A stretch of 64,000 bases of DNA from Aerococcus viridans (GCF_002871935.1 NZ_PNHQ01000010.1:1-64000), one strand, 5' to 3'; counted from the first letter of the stretch, positions 46,312-55,850 are shown. Numbers and translations: made by a program. Notes: a model not told the origin generated them from the sequence alone.

Positions 46312-47247
46312 TTAATTCTTATTATTGTTAACTTCCTTTCCTTTTAGTGCTCGTTCTCTTATTTTCGCAATTCTAGACTGTTTTGGCCTTACTTCAAAGG
46401 AGAAGCCACGTCCCGTAACCTCAGATACTGGTGATACATACATAAAAGCATTGCTATCTATTTCAGTAACAAAATTTTTCAGACGTAACAATTCTTCCCT
46501 GTCAACTACTGTTGTAATCACTGCCCGCGCCCTCTTCGTATAACCACCCTTAGCACTATAGATAGTAGTCGCCCGGCCTATATCTGTTAAAATAAAATCG
46601 TTAATTTGTCCAGAAATCTCAGAGGTGATGTTCACGTTATAGCGGGCAGAGCCCCCTGTAATGACGCGATCAATCACTACATTTCCTAATAGCACACCTA
46701 TTGTTGCATATAACCCACGTTCGATCCCGAATACCAGCATATTAGCTAAAAGAATCGTTAAATCAGAGATCATTACGCCAGTAGCAAAGGTCACAGGCAA
46801 GTACATATTCATGATTTTCGCAATGATATCTACTCCACCTGTCGTCGCACCAGCATTAAAAACTAATCCTACACCTGTTGAAAGTAAGACCTGCCCTAGA
46901 ATTAAGTTCACTAAAGGATCATCTGCCAGTGACCCGGAAATTGGGACAAATCGTTCGAATAAGGCATAAAAACCTGAATATAAGATCACTGAGTATAGGG
47001 TTGTACCACCAAATTCCTTTCCAATCACCACGATACCAATAACGAGTAAAATGATATTAATCGCAAAAAGGATCACTGAATAAGGTAGCGGAATAAATGG
47101 CGCTAAAACTTGTGCCATACCACCTGTACCTCCACCAACCAAAGAATCAGGCACCATGAAGAAATATAATCCAATCGTCATGCTGAGTGTGCCCAATGTT
47201 ATGACAAATAGTTGCTGAATGTCTACAGCATTTAACACTTTTTTCAA
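46312..47247 (-). CDS. YitT family membrane protein
   Basis: A 311-residue protein with about six hydrophobic segments (DUF161 type, for example LFVITLGTLSMTIGLYFFM and the GGGTGGMAQVLAPF turn) followed by a soluble C-terminal DUF2179 domain (about 220-300, ITTVVDREELLRLKNFVTEIDSNAFMYVSPVSEVTGRGF). I prefer the TTG start at 47247, which follows GAGAGGAAGG; the frame is open to 47313. Transported compound unknown. Confidence 0.82.
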   Translation of the reverse strand: MKKVLNAVDIQQLFVITLGTLSMTIGLYFFMVPDSLVGGGTGGMAQVLAPFIPLPYSVILFAINIILLVIGIVVIGKEFGGTTLYSVILYSGFYALFERFVPISGSLADDPLVNLILGQVLLSTGVGLVFNAGATTGGVDIIAKIMNMYLPVTFATGVMISDLTILLANMLVFGIERGLYATIGVLLGNVVIDRVITGGSARYNVNITSEISGQINDFILTDIGRATTIYSAKGGYTKRARAVITTVVDREELLRLKNFVTEIDSNAFMYVSPVSEVTGRGFSFEVRPKQSRIAKIRERALKGKEVNNNKN

Positions 47248-47458
47248 TTTTTTACCTTCCTCTCTAGCCAAATCTAATATACAAAATATAACAAAATACC
47301 CTTTTTCAAGCAATTAGTGAATACGAATGTCATCGCTAAATGATAACCTTGTGATAAAAGTTGACAAAGTGACGATTTCAAATTAAAATACCATTAAATT
47401 TATCAATCGAAAATATACGAATAGATGAATAAGAATGAAATCCGAGAGGGATGAGAAA

Positions 47459-48205
47459 ATGGCTGAAACAACAGCAACTGCAAAAGTTATTGTAAATAAT
47501 TTAAAGAAAAATTTTGGTAAAAATGAGGTACTTAAAGGTATCGATTTAACTATCGACCAAGGTGAAGTCGTTTGCATTATCGGTCCATCAGGATCTGGTA
47601 AATCAACATTCTTACGTTGTTTAAACCGTTTAGAGGAGATCAACGGTGGAGAAGTTTTAATTGATGGCACAAATATTGCGGACAAATCTATCGACATTAA
47701 TAAAGCGCGTCAAAATATTGGTATGGTATTCCAACACTTTAACTTATTTCCACATTTAAGCGTTTTGGACAATATTACGCTAGCACCAACAGAATTAGGT
47801 AAGACACAAAAGGACGCTAGTAAAGAACAAGCCTTGTCTTTATTAGCACAAGTTGGACTAGCTGACAAAGCAGAAGCTTTTCCAAATTCCTTATCTGGTG
47901 GTCAAAAACAACGTGTCGCTATTGCCCGTGCTTTAGCAATGAATCCAGATATTATGTTATTTGATGAACCAACATCAGCGCTTGACCCTGAGATGGTCGG
48001 TGATGTATTAAACGTTATGAAGGACCTTGCTAAAGAAGGTATGACCATGGTTGTTGTCACACACGAAATGGGCTTTGCGCGTGAAGTTGCTGACCGCGTA
48101 ATCTTTATGGATGGTGGTTATGTCGTTGAAGAAGGTAAACCTGAAACTATCTTCAACAATCCACAAAATGACCGTACAAAATCATTCTTAGACAAAGTGC
48201 TATAA
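47459..48205 (+). CDS. Orphan amino acid ABC transporter ATP-binding protein
   Basis: A 248-residue GlnQ-type ATPase: Walker [10 protein letters not shown] near residue 40, Q-loop [11 protein letters not shown], signature LSGGQKQR, Walker [14 protein letters not shown] and VTHEMG. All motifs are intact. GAGAGGG precedes ATG 47459, eight codons into the open frame. No permease or binding protein is adjacent and it ends at a terminator, so it must serve a transporter encoded elsewhere. It is clearly related to the GlnQ gene at 33741-34472 but not identical. Confidence 0.88.
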   Translation: MAETTATAKVIVNNLKKNFGKNEVLKGIDLTIDQGEVVCIIGPSGSGKSTFLRCLNRLEEINGGEVLIDGTNIADKSIDINKARQNIGMVFQHFNLFPHLSVLDNITLAPTELGKTQKDASKEQALSLLAQVGLADKAEAFPNSLSGGQKQRVAIARALAMNPDIMLFDEPTSALDPEMVGDVLNVMKDLAKEGMTMVVVTHEMGFAREVADRVIFMDGGYVVEEGKPETIFNNPQNDRTKSFLDKVL

Positions 48206-48219
48206 TACTGGTAGCCGAC

Positions 48220-48258
48220 AAAAAGGTATGTGATAGAAAATATCACATACCTTTTTAT
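48220..48258. terminator. Bidirectional terminator
   Basis: AAAAAGGTATGTGATA and TATCACATACCTTTTT, shared by the ABC ATPase gene and the convergent acetyltransferase gene; it overlaps the latter's stop codon region. Confidence 0.85.
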
Positions 48259-48815
48259 TTGGATTGGCTGCCATTTTGTCTAATAGCGCCATATAAGGCC
48301 TTATCTGAAATGCCTGAATTATTCGCTAAGGCTGCTTTTTGTAGTCCTTCATATTCAAAGTTTAACGCAGTAGCAAGTTCTCTATCTGCAGTATTACGGC
48401 TATCTTGATCGAATGATAGACGCTTCATTTGTACTTCTTTGAAAAGAAAATGCACAATAGTTTCTAGGGCTTCTTTGGCTAACCCTTTATTTTTATAAGC
48501 TTTCCCCATACAGAATGCCAAGTCTGCAGCTTGGGTATCTTTGTGTATTTCTGTCACAACAATTTCACCTATTGCTGCACCAGAAGCTTTCTCTTCTATA
48601 CACCATCTGTAGGTTTTACTACGATCTTTACGTTTGTCCCACTTCTCCAACAAATCTTTACTATCAGAAACCGATTGGTGTTTCTCCCAGGTAACAAATG
48701 CTGTATCTGACCTATTACCTGCCCAGTTTTTGAACATATCTTTGGCATCATTTATTTTGAATTTACGTAACAATAGGTGCTTAGTTTCTATTGTTTTGGT
48801 TCCTTTATGATTCAT
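48255..48815 (-). CDS. GNAT family N-acetyltransferase (RimJ/RimL-like)
   Basis: A 186-residue acetyltransferase. Features: ETKHLLLRKFKINDAKDMFKNW at the N-terminus, GAAIGEIVVTEI, then the acetyl-CoA loop region FCMGKAYKNKGLAKEAL near residue 108 (the usual Q/RxxGxG/A is partly relaxed) and the late LNFEYEGLQK. Members modify ribosomal protein N-termini, antibiotics or small amines; the target cannot be told from the sequence. Convergent with the ABC ATPase. Confidence 0.85.
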   Translation of the reverse strand: MNHKGTKTIETKHLLLRKFKINDAKDMFKNWAGNRSDTAFVTWEKHQSVSDSKDLLEKWDKRKDRSKTYRWCIEEKASGAAIGEIVVTEIHKDTQAADLAFCMGKAYKNKGLAKEALETIVHFLFKEVQMKRLSFDQDSRNTADRELATALNFEYEGLQKAALANNSGISDKALYGAIRQNGSQSK

Positions 48816-48947
48816 AACTAACCTCTACTAACGATCTACAAAGAAAAAATGTAATCGACCCATATTTCATTATCTCATTATAGCATGTTTTATAGCTGTA
48901 AAAATAGACTTGTCCGCTTTTTTAAACTTATGAAACAAATATAGTAC

Positions 48948-48976
48948 TTGTTTGTTGCTAGTTTATGTCTTATAAT
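48948..48976 (+). promoter_or_regulatory. Promoter of trhO
   Basis: TTGTTT (48948-48953), 17-bp spacer, TATAAT (48971-48976), about 54 bp before the ATG. Confidence 0.6.
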
Positions 48977-49029
48977 GTAATCCGTAAAAAACTCGCAGTC
49001 ATACCTGCAATATGATGGAGGAATAAAAA

Positions 49030-50001
49030 ATGAGTAATAATGATTTCCAGGTACTACTTTATTATAAATACGTACCGATTAAAGATGCCGAACAGTTCGC
49101 AAAAGACGAATTACAATTCTGTAAGTCAATCGGCTTAAAAGGTCGGATTTTGATTAGCGAAGAAGGTATTAATGGTACTGTTTCAGGTCCAGTTGAAGTG
49201 ACAAAACGCTATATGGATCATATGCATGCGATGCCAGAATTTTCTGACCTTTGGTTCAAAATTAATGAAGCGGATGACTATGCACATAAGAAAATGTTTG
49301 TACGTTACCGCAAAGAAATTGTTTCTTTAAACTTAGAAGATGATCTAAATCCTAATGAATTAACTGGTACGCATTTAGACCCAGCTGATTTCCGTGAAGC
49401 TATGTTAGATGAAGATGTTGTGCTATTGGATACACGAAATGATTATGAGTATGATCTTGGTCACTTCAAAGGTGCCATTCGCCCCGACATCCGTAACTTC
49501 CGCGAGTTGCCTGAATGGGTTCGTGAAAATAAAGAAAAGTTCATGGACAAAAAAGTTCTTGTGTACTGCACTGGTGGTGTTCGTTGCGAAAAATTTTCAG
49601 GTTGGATGATTCGCGAAGGGATCGAAAATGTTAGCCAGTTAAATGGTGGTATTGAAAACTATGGTCAAGATGATGAAACACGTGGGGATTTATGGGAAGG
49701 TAAGATGTATGTCTTTGATGAACGTATTTCAGTCCCTATCAACCGTGTAGATCCTTCAATCGTTGGTAAAGACTACTTCGACGGTAGCCCTTGTGAACGT
49801 TACGTAAACTGTGGTAACCCAGAATGTAATAAGCAAATCTTAGCCTCTGAAGAAAACCAAGAAAAATATCTTGGTGGTTGTACACACGATTGTCGTGTTC
49901 ATCCACGCAATCGCTATGTACAAGCTAAAGGTTGGTCACACGATGAAATCGAAGCACGTTTAGCAGCAATCGGTGAAAAATATGAAATCGAAGCAAAATA
50001 A
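49030..50001 (+). CDS. trhO: tRNA uridine(34) hydroxylase, rhodanese-like
   Basis: A 323-residue protein of the YbfQ/YceA (UPF0176) family. It hydroxylates U34 of several tRNAs with oxygen, the first step towards 5-methoxyuridine in Gram-positives. An N-terminal acylphosphatase-like domain (about 1-100, [16 protein letters not shown]) precedes a rhodanese domain with the active Cys in [15 protein letters not shown] (near residue 180). A C-terminal Cys cluster follows ([25 protein letters not shown]). GGAGG precedes the ATG. Monocistronic. Confidence 0.92.
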   Translation: MSNNDFQVLLYYKYVPIKDAEQFAKDELQFCKSIGLKGRILISEEGINGTVSGPVEVTKRYMDHMHAMPEFSDLWFKINEADDYAHKKMFVRYRKEIVSLNLEDDLNPNELTGTHLDPADFREAMLDEDVVLLDTRNDYEYDLGHFKGAIRPDIRNFRELPEWVRENKEKFMDKKVLVYCTGGVRCEKFSGWMIREGIENVSQLNGGIENYGQDDETRGDLWEGKMYVFDERISVPINRVDPSIVGKDYFDGSPCERYVNCGNPECNKQILASEENQEKYLGGCTHDCRVHPRNRYVQAKGWSHDEIEARLAAIGEKYEIEAK

Positions 50002-50015
50002 TTTGCTTTAAATGA

Positions 50016-50058
50016 GAAAACCATCAAGCACATTTTAAGATGCTTGATGGTTTTTTTG
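50016..50058 (+). terminator. Terminator of trhO
   Basis: AAAACCATCAAGCA, loop, TGCTTGATGGTTTTTTT. Confidence 0.88.
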
Positions 50059-50106
50059 TATGAATATCTATTCATGACAGATTTTATTGGTATATAGTTG
50101 TCTAAC

Positions 50107-50910
50107 TTAAGCAAGTATTAAAGCATCATCGTTTAATGCTCTACCTGATTGCTTTTTGAACATATCTAATAATTGTTGTACAGTCAGTTGTTTCTTCTCT
50201 TCACCACGAATATCAATCAAGATTCGTCCATTATCCATCATTAATAACCGGTTACCCATTTGAATTGCCTGTTCCATATCATGGGTAATCATCAGCGCTG
50301 TTAATTGGTCGCGTTCAATCACTTCTTCAGTTAATTTTAATACCATATCAGATGTCTTGGGGTCTAAGGCTGCTGTATGCTCATCTAGTAGTAAGACCTT
50401 TGGCTTTTTCAGTGTAGCCATCAGTAAAGTTAACGCTTGTCGTTGTCCACCAGATAATAAACCAACTTCAGCCGTTAATCTGTTTTCTAAGCCGAGATCT
50501 AATAATTTCAAAGCTTCTTTAAAAGCCTCACGTTGCTTATTGTTGACACCTCGACCAAAGCCAAATTTATGTCCGCGGCGGTCTGCAATGGCCATATTTT
50601 CTTCGATGGTTAATCGACTGGCAGTTCCCATGCGGGTGTCTTGGAATACGCGTGATACCAATCCTGCACGTTTATTCGCTGTCAAACTCGTAACATCTTT
50701 CTCTTCAATCTTAATAGATCCTTGGTCAACTAACAGTGAACCAGCAATTGAATTTAAAAAAGTTGATTTACCTGCCCCATTACCCCCAATTATGGTAATG
50801 AAATCGCCTTTTTCTACTTCTAAATCAATACCTTTTAATACGTGGTTTTCATTTGGTGTTTTGGCTTCAAAAGTTTTACGGATGTTTTCTAATGTTAATA
50901 CGCTAGTCAT
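50107..50910 (-). CDS. TrpXYZ-type ABC transporter, ATP-binding protein
   Basis: A 267-residue ATPase with Walker A IGGNGAGKST near residue 42, signature LSGGQRQALTL near residue 155, Walker B VLLLDEHTAALDP and VITHDMEQA. The DEHTAALDP form is typical of the family paired with the ABC_sub_bind lipoproteins. It is the last gene of a three-gene operon, 20 bp after the permease. In streptococci this family takes up tryptophan; here specificity is only inferred. Confidence 0.9.
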   Translation of the reverse strand: MTSVLTLENIRKTFEAKTPNENHVLKGIDLEVEKGDFITIIGGNGAGKSTFLNSIAGSLLVDQGSIKIEEKDVTSLTANKRAGLVSRVFQDTRMGTASRLTIEENMAIADRRGHKFGFGRGVNNKQREAFKEALKLLDLGLENRLTAEVGLLSGGQRQALTLLMATLKKPKVLLLDEHTAALDPKTSDMVLKLTEEVIERDQLTALMITHDMEQAIQMGNRLLMMDNGRILIDIRGEEKKQLTVQQLLDMFKKQSGRALNDDALILA

Positions 50911-50930
50911 TGGTCATTCTCCCCTCTATC

Positions 50931-51830
50931 CTATGCTTCTTTGCTTGTAAGTGAGTTCTTTACAACTTTCTTCCCATGTTTACGTACTGCTGGTACACCA
51001 AGTGCTATCGCTAGAATTAAAGCTGAGAATAAACGGACGTCGTTTGGATTGAAGTTTAATTCTAACACTAGTAGTAATAGCATTCGGTAAATAATTGATC
51101 CAAGTACAATGGCTAATAGACGTTTCACAAAAGTTAAATTCTTACCAATCGCTTCTCCAATGACGACTGAGGCTAGACCAATAACCATCGCACCTACCCC
51201 CATATTTACATCGGCATACCCATTATTTTGCGTAAGTAAGCCACCAGATAACCCAACCAATCCATTGGCTACCATAAAGCCAATAATCTTGGTCCAGTCA
51301 GTATTAATCCCATTCGCTTCACTCATCATGTAGTTGTCTCCTGTTGCACGAATAGCTAAACCAATTTGTGTGTCAAAGAACCATTTTAATAATGCGACGA
51401 TAGCAACAACTATAATGATCCCAATGACAATCACAGCTAATGTTTTATCTTGGATGAATTGACGCATTTGGGTGACTAAAGTATTTTGACTCAATAAAGG
51501 TAAGTTTGCTTGACCTAGAATTCGTAGGTTGATGGAGTATAACCCAGTCATTGTAATAATCGAAGCAATTAATGCCGGAACTTTCAATTTTGTATGTAAT
51601 AAACCTGTAATTAAGCCGGCACTAGCACCTATTACAAAAGACAATAACGTGGCAAGCCATGGTGCCATCGCAAATTCAAAAATTAATCGTGAAACTAAGG
51701 AAGCACCTAAGGCAAATGAACCTTCAACTGTCATATCCGCAACATTTAGGATCCGGTAAGTCAAGTAGACCCCCATAGCTAATAATCCCCACAATAAACC
51801 TTCTGATATACTGCCTAAAATCACACTCAT
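50931..51830 (-). CDS. TrpXYZ-type ABC transporter, permease
   Basis: A 299-residue polytopic permease of the branched-chain-amino-acid/ribose type with about eight to nine hydrophobic segments. Conserved motifs include DMTVEGSFALGA near residue 33 and NNGYADVNMGVGAMVIGLASVVIGE near residue 210. A single permease gene implies a homodimer. The start follows AGAGAGGG, 21 bp after the binding protein gene. Confidence 0.9.
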   Translation of the reverse strand: MSVILGSISEGLLWGLLAMGVYLTYRILNVADMTVEGSFALGASLVSRLIFEFAMAPWLATLLSFVIGASAGLITGLLHTKLKVPALIASIITMTGLYSINLRILGQANLPLLSQNTLVTQMRQFIQDKTLAVIVIGIIIVVAIVALLKWFFDTQIGLAIRATGDNYMMSEANGINTDWTKIIGFMVANGLVGLSGGLLTQNNGYADVNMGVGAMVIGLASVVIGEAIGKNLTFVKRLLAIVLGSIIYRMLLLLVLELNFNPNDVRLFSALILAIALGVPAVRKHGKKVVKNSLTSKEA

Positions 51831-51851
51831 ATTGAAACCCTCTCTTTTCTC

Positions 51852-52814
51852 TTATTCTGCCACTTGGATGCTATCGGGATCGATCCCCAATGCTTCCGCC
51901 ATATCTTCGTTTACAAATAATTCCAATGCTTTTGCTTGCTCAATTGGCATGGTCGAAGGATCTTCGCCCTCAATTACCCGTACAGCCATTTCTGCTGTTT
52001 GACGGCCCAATTCATAGTAGTTTAGTGAGTAAGTTGCTAACCCACCATCTTCAATTTGATCAATTGATCCAGCAACAACTGGCACTTGATATTGTTCTGA
52101 AACTGCACCAACAGTTGAAGCTGCACCAGCCATAATATTATCTGTTGGGACATAAAGTAATTCGACATCTGACATAACGGAATTCAAAGCTTGTTGCACA
52201 TCATTCGTTGAAGTTACCGTACGAATAACGGGTGTTTTCCCTGCAGCTAGAATGGCCTCCTTGGCTTGTTCTGCTTGGATTTGTGAATTGACTTCACCTG
52301 TATTGTAGATAATACCTACCTTTTCGGCTTCAGGATTAATTGAAATTAAGAGTTCAACTTGCTTTTCAACTGGCATCTGGTCGCTAGTTCCAGTAACATT
52401 GCGCCCTGATGCGCTTAGCGATTCTGCTAGACCTGCTGATATCGGATCTGTTACAGCAGTAAAAAGGAGTGGCTTCTCCTCCTCCGTAACGGCTAGGGCT
52501 TGGATGGTTGGTGTTCCAATACCTAAAACCAATTCGGCATTCTTCAATAGTTGACCTGCCATTGGATATAAATTTGCTTGTTGACCTTGCGCATTCATCC
52601 GGTGGTAAGTCACATCGACACCTTCCTCATAACCCAATGCCGTCATTCCATCGATGAAGCCTTGCTCAGCATCGTTTAAGGAATTATGGTCCATAATGGA
52701 CAATATACCAATATCTAAAATATTATTATCTTCAGTACGCTGACAGCCAGCTACTATAATAGCTAAACTCGCTATGAATACTAGCAAGCTTTTCTTTAAG
52801 CTTATTTTTTTCAT
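51852..52814 (-). CDS. TrpX-type ABC transporter substrate-binding lipoprotein
   Basis: A 320-residue lipoprotein with signal peptide and lipobox (IIVAGCQ, Cys near residue 24). The mature protein is an ABC_sub_bind (DUF534) fold: DIGILSIMDHNSLNDAEQGF near residue 35, PLLFTAVTDPISAGL near residue 113, VGIIYNTGEVNS and LLYVPTDN. Family members bind tryptophan, tyrosine or other aromatic or small ligands. AAGGGGAG precedes the ATG. It is preceded by a long regulated leader with a terminator. Confidence 0.9.
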   Translation of the reverse strand: MKKISLKKSLLVFIASLAIIVAGCQRTEDNNILDIGILSIMDHNSLNDAEQGFIDGMTALGYEEGVDVTYHRMNAQGQQANLYPMAGQLLKNAELVLGIGTPTIQALAVTEEEKPLLFTAVTDPISAGLAESLSASGRNVTGTSDQMPVEKQVELLISINPEAEKVGIIYNTGEVNSQIQAEQAKEAILAAGKTPVIRTVTSTNDVQQALNSVMSDVELLYVPTDNIMAGAASTVGAVSEQYQVPVVAGSIDQIEDGGLATYSLNYYELGRQTAEMAVRVIEGEDPSTMPIEQAKALELFVNEDMAEALGIDPDSIQVAE

Positions 52815-52844
52815 TTTTTACTCCCCTTTATCTCATTAATCCAA

Positions 52845-52888
52845 AGAAAAAAGCACCTATCCAGATAAAATCTAAATAGGTGCTTATA
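52845..52888 (-). terminator. Attenuating terminator before the TrpX-type gene
   Basis: Minus strand: AAGCACCTAT, loop TTAGATTTTATCTGG, ATAGGTGCTTTTTTC, about 31 bp before the gene start. Being upstream of the operon, it must be regulated. Confidence 0.8.
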
Positions 52889-53035
52889 GCGCTAGAAATA
52901 AATAGCTTGCCACAATAGATTTTATCTCTACGTGGCCACTTGTTACGCAACAAAATGTTTAGCCATCATAGATACGGTTCAGTTGTTTACTGACGTTTGT
53001 ATCTATGATCTTAAAACAGATTTCATAAATACAAA

Positions 53036-53092
53036 CTACCTAAAATAGCTAAAGTAAAAGCGATTATTCGTATGTAGGCTGTTCATTTTCAT
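53036..53092 (-). CDS. Possible aromatic-rich leader peptide
   Basis: An 18-residue ORF MKMNSLHTNNRFYFSYFR with GAAAGGGA 8 bp before the ATG. Five of the last seven residues are Phe or Tyr. It lies at the head of the leader of a TrpX-type transporter and is followed by hairpins and a terminator, the layout of a ribosome-dependent attenuator. TTT and TAT codons are common in AT-rich DNA, so chance is a real alternative. Confidence 0.4.
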   Translation of the reverse strand: MKMNSLHTNNRFYFSYFR

Positions 53093-53151
53093 TAAAAAAA
53101 TCCCTTTCGAATAGTGCTATAATTCATACAGTTGCGTCTTTCGTTAGCATT

Positions 53152-53180
53152 ATCATAGATTTAAATAAAAAAATTGTCAA
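53152..53180 (-). promoter_or_regulatory. Promoter of the TrpX-type transporter operon
   Basis: TTGACA (53175-53180), 17-bp spacer, TATGAT (53152-53157). Near-consensus. Transcription would start near 53145, giving the leader described above. Confidence 0.7.
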
Positions 53181-53323
53181 GCTAATTCACATAGATTTTT
53201 CATTTTTATATATTTTATAGCCTTTTTCATTAGGTCGCTACTATATAGGGATTCTAAACTTGCATTAAGAAGGCTTTTTCTTCATAATGAGCGTAAGATT
53301 AAATTTAAAGGAGAAAATTATTC

Positions 53324-54577
53324 ATGCAAAACAAACGTCCATTTACTACTTTGGCAAAAGTTGAAGAAATTGCCGCTGAAATCCCAACACCTTTCCACCT
53401 ATATGACGAAGCAGGCATTCGTGACCGCTGTCGTCGCTTAAAAAAAGCTTTCTCATGGAACCCTAACTTCCATGAATACTTTGCTGTTAAAGCGACCCCT
53501 AACCCACATGTATTAAAAATTATGCAAGAAGAAGGCATGGGCGTGGATTGCGCAACTTATACTGAACTTGTACTAGCAGATAAAGTTGGCTTTTCAGGTC
53601 ACGATATTATGTTCTCATCTAACGTTACCCCCGCAGCTGACTTCAAAAAAGCTGCTGAGTTAGGTGCGATTATCAACTTTGATGATATTACGCATATTGA
53701 TTTCTTTAAAGAACATGTTGGCGAATTCCCAGAAACAGTTTGTATCCGTTATAATCCGGGAGGTACCTTTGAAGTAGCTAACGGCATTATGGATAACCCT
53801 GGTGACGCCAAATACGGTATGACACCTCAACAAACCCGTGAAGCTTTCCAAAAATTAGCTGACTACGGCGTGAAAAATATTGGTATCCACTCTTTCTTAG
53901 TTTCAGGTTCTACTTCAAATGCATACTATCCTAAATTAGCCCGTACTTTATTTGAATTAGCTGTGGAATTAAAAGATCAAACTGATTTAAATATTGCTTT
54001 CATCAACCTTTCTGGTGGTGTTGGGGTTGCTTATAAACCTGAAGAAACACCTGCAGACATCGATATCATTGGTGAAGGTGTTCGCCAAGCATATGAAGAT
54101 ATCATGACACCAGCTGGCTTAGGGAATGTTGCTATCTTTACAGAATTAGGTCGGTGGATGTTAGCTGAAAATGGTGGTTTAGTCGCTAAAGTATTACATG
54201 AAAAAAACACTTATAAGGATTACTTAGGTTTAGACGCTTCTGCTTCTGACTTATTACGCCCAGCTATGTATGGTGCTTATCACCATATTTCCGTTTTAGG
54301 GAAAGAAGATGAGACTGCTGATCAAATCTATGATGTGACTGGTGGTTTATGTGAAAATAATGATAAATTTGCTATCGATCGTCAACTACCAAAAACAAAT
54401 GTCGGTGATTACATCTGGATTCACGATGCTGGCGCACACGGTGCATCAATGGGATATCAATACAATGCCAAATTACGTTCGGCTGAAGTCATGTTAAAAG
54501 AAGACGGGTCATTCAAACAAATCCGTCGTCCTGAAACACCAGAAGACTACTTCGCAACTATGGACTTTAATTTCTAA
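53324..54577 (+). CDS. lysA: Diaminopimelate decarboxylase
   Basis: A 417-residue PLP enzyme of the alanine-racemase-like fold, last step of lysine synthesis. The PLP lysine lies in EYFAVKATPNPHVLKIM near residue 52; later motifs are NLSGGVGVAYKPEE, TELGRWMLAENG near residue 275 and GGLCENNDKFA with the active Cys near residue 342. AAAGGAGAA precedes the ATG. Unlike dapA, no lysine riboswitch lies upstream. Arginine-type decarboxylases share the fold but the CENNDKF motif supports DAP. Confidence 0.88.
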   Translation: MQNKRPFTTLAKVEEIAAEIPTPFHLYDEAGIRDRCRRLKKAFSWNPNFHEYFAVKATPNPHVLKIMQEEGMGVDCATYTELVLADKVGFSGHDIMFSSNVTPAADFKKAAELGAIINFDDITHIDFFKEHVGEFPETVCIRYNPGGTFEVANGIMDNPGDAKYGMTPQQTREAFQKLADYGVKNIGIHSFLVSGSTSNAYYPKLARTLFELAVELKDQTDLNIAFINLSGGVGVAYKPEETPADIDIIGEGVRQAYEDIMTPAGLGNVAIFTELGRWMLAENGGLVAKVLHEKNTYKDYLGLDASASDLLRPAMYGAYHHISVLGKEDETADQIYDVTGGLCENNDKFAIDRQLPKTNVGDYIWIHDAGAHGASMGYQYNAKLRSAEVMLKEDGSFKQIRRPETPEDYFATMDFNF

Positions 54578-54588
54578 AAATATACAGC

Positions 54589-54623
54589 AAAAGCGCCCGA
54601 TTATGATGTTCGGGCGCTTTTAA
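54589..54623 (+). terminator. Terminator of lysA
   Basis: AAAAGCGCCCGA, loop, TCGGGCGCTTTT. Confidence 0.9.
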
Positions 54624-54661
54624 ATATATGCTTTTGATTTGTGAACAATTCAGTCAATTTT

Positions 54662-55705
54662 TTAGGCTAATCCTTCTTCTGTCAATGCTGTTTGATAGTT
54701 TACTAGGGCTAGAAATTCTTCTAATGTGAGGTTATATTTAGTGATGTATTGGGCAGCTTCTACGCCGACATAACGGTAGTGCCATGGTTCAAAACGATAT
54801 CCTGTTACCTGCTCTTTTCCTTGTGGGTAACGTAAAATAAAACCATAATCTTGGGCATTCTCTACTAACCATTGAGCTGAAGGTTGGTCTGCATAACGCT
54901 CATCTAAACCGCCACCTATAGCTGTCCATTCAGTGCCTAACCAGTCGAAAGCTAGTCCAGTTGAATGCTCACTAGCTTGGGCTGGTGCAAAATAAGCATT
55001 TGTTAGGTCACGCGCTTCTGCTTCTGAATAACCTTGGGCTAAGTAATTTTGATACCCATTCTCCACATTTTGTGCTTGGTAAGCAATTGTTCGATGGGCA
55101 GAAATCGTCGCAAGGGTATATCCGTCATTAGAAGCACCAGCAACTAAAGCAGTATAAGCATCTGTGATTAGCGCATTATATGCTTTTCCTGAATTTCCAT
55201 AAGCGAAATCCATTACTGGTTCAGTAAGTAATGGGTTCAATTTATTGACTAATTGATATTGTGTGGCATCTACATCTACATCTTTAGGTAAGTCTGTCAG
55301 TAATTTGGCTAAGGCTTTAGTTTCGTCCAGTTCCAAAGTAGTCGCTACATTTGATGCAATCTCTTTCACTGTATAAGTTTGGATATCATCTACATAATCA
55401 GCTGAAAACTCCGCCATTTGACTTGCTTCTTCTTCGGTAGTGGCATTTGATGCGACTGGTGTAGTAATGGTTTCTGCTAATTCAGCTTTCCGTGCTTCAT
55501 CCCTTTTTTCTGCATCCTCATTAGCACTTGTCTGGTCAGTAGTTCTGTCTGTTCCTTGCTTAGTATTGACTATTTGGTTACTGGCAATTTCTCCACCTGC
55601 ATTGGTCTTTCTATAGTTGATATCATAGGCTGCAATAACCAAGATAAAGGCCAATACAACAGCGATATATGCTTTATTAAATAGACTGATATTGATTTTT
55701 GACAC
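54662..55705 (-). CDS. M15 family D-alanyl-D-alanine carboxypeptidase
   Basis: A 347-residue membrane-anchored peptidase. One N-terminal membrane segment (about 9-26, AYIAVVLAFILVIAAYDI) is followed by a Thr/Glu/Ala-rich linker and a VanY/DdcA-type M15B domain (about 165-335). The zinc site is visible in SEHSTGLAFDW (near residue 238) and EPWHYRYVG (near residue 306). It trims the terminal D-Ala from peptidoglycan stem peptides outside the membrane. It stands alone. Confidence 0.9.
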   Translation of the reverse strand: MSKINISLFNKAYIAVVLAFILVIAAYDINYRKTNAGGEIASNQIVNTKQGTDRTTDQTSANEDAEKRDEARKAELAETITTPVASNATTEEEASQMAEFSADYVDDIQTYTVKEIASNVATTLELDETKALAKLLTDLPKDVDVDATQYQLVNKLNPLLTEPVMDFAYGNSGKAYNALITDAYTALVAGASNDGYTLATISAHRTIAYQAQNVENGYQNYLAQGYSEAEARDLTNAYFAPAQASEHSTGLAFDWLGTEWTAIGGGLDERYADQPSAQWLVENAQDYGFILRYPQGKEQVTGYRFEPWHYRYVGVEAAQYITKYNLTLEEFLALVNYQTALTEEGLA

Positions 55706-55850
55706 TTAAGTCACTCCCTACTGTTCCCATTTTTTGGTATATCTGATTCTCAACCATACTCTATGTTATAATAATTGCGTATGATTTCAATTAGATTTAA
55801 AAAATTAAAAACTACTTCTAATATACCACTTTTAGATAAGGATGAAAAAA

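Larger units (their letters stand above)
52815..53145 (-). promoter_or_regulatory. Attenuator-like leader of the TrpX-type transporter operon
   Basis: About 330 nt of untranslated leader. In order on the minus strand: a possible 18-residue leader peptide (53036-53092); a long hairpin with 11-bp arms ATCATAGATAC/GTATCTATGAT (52965-53009); a GCCAC/GTGGC hairpin whose loop has AGATAAAATCTA (complement of 52916-52927); and a terminator. The loop of the terminator is exactly complementary over 12 nt to the preceding hairpin loop, which allows alternative pairing. No standard T-box motif (AGGGTGGNACCGCG) was found. Confidence 0.65.

Noticed and set aside
52880..53010. Canonical T-box riboswitch before the TrpX-type operon
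   Set aside because: Only a weak GTGGCC match is seen; the AGGGTGGNACCGCG antiterminator sequence, the specifier loop and the AGTA-type stem I parts are not found.
53324..54577. Lysine riboswitch before lysA
   Set aside because: The upstream sequence lacks the L-box blocks; the structured leader there belongs to the divergent transporter operon.
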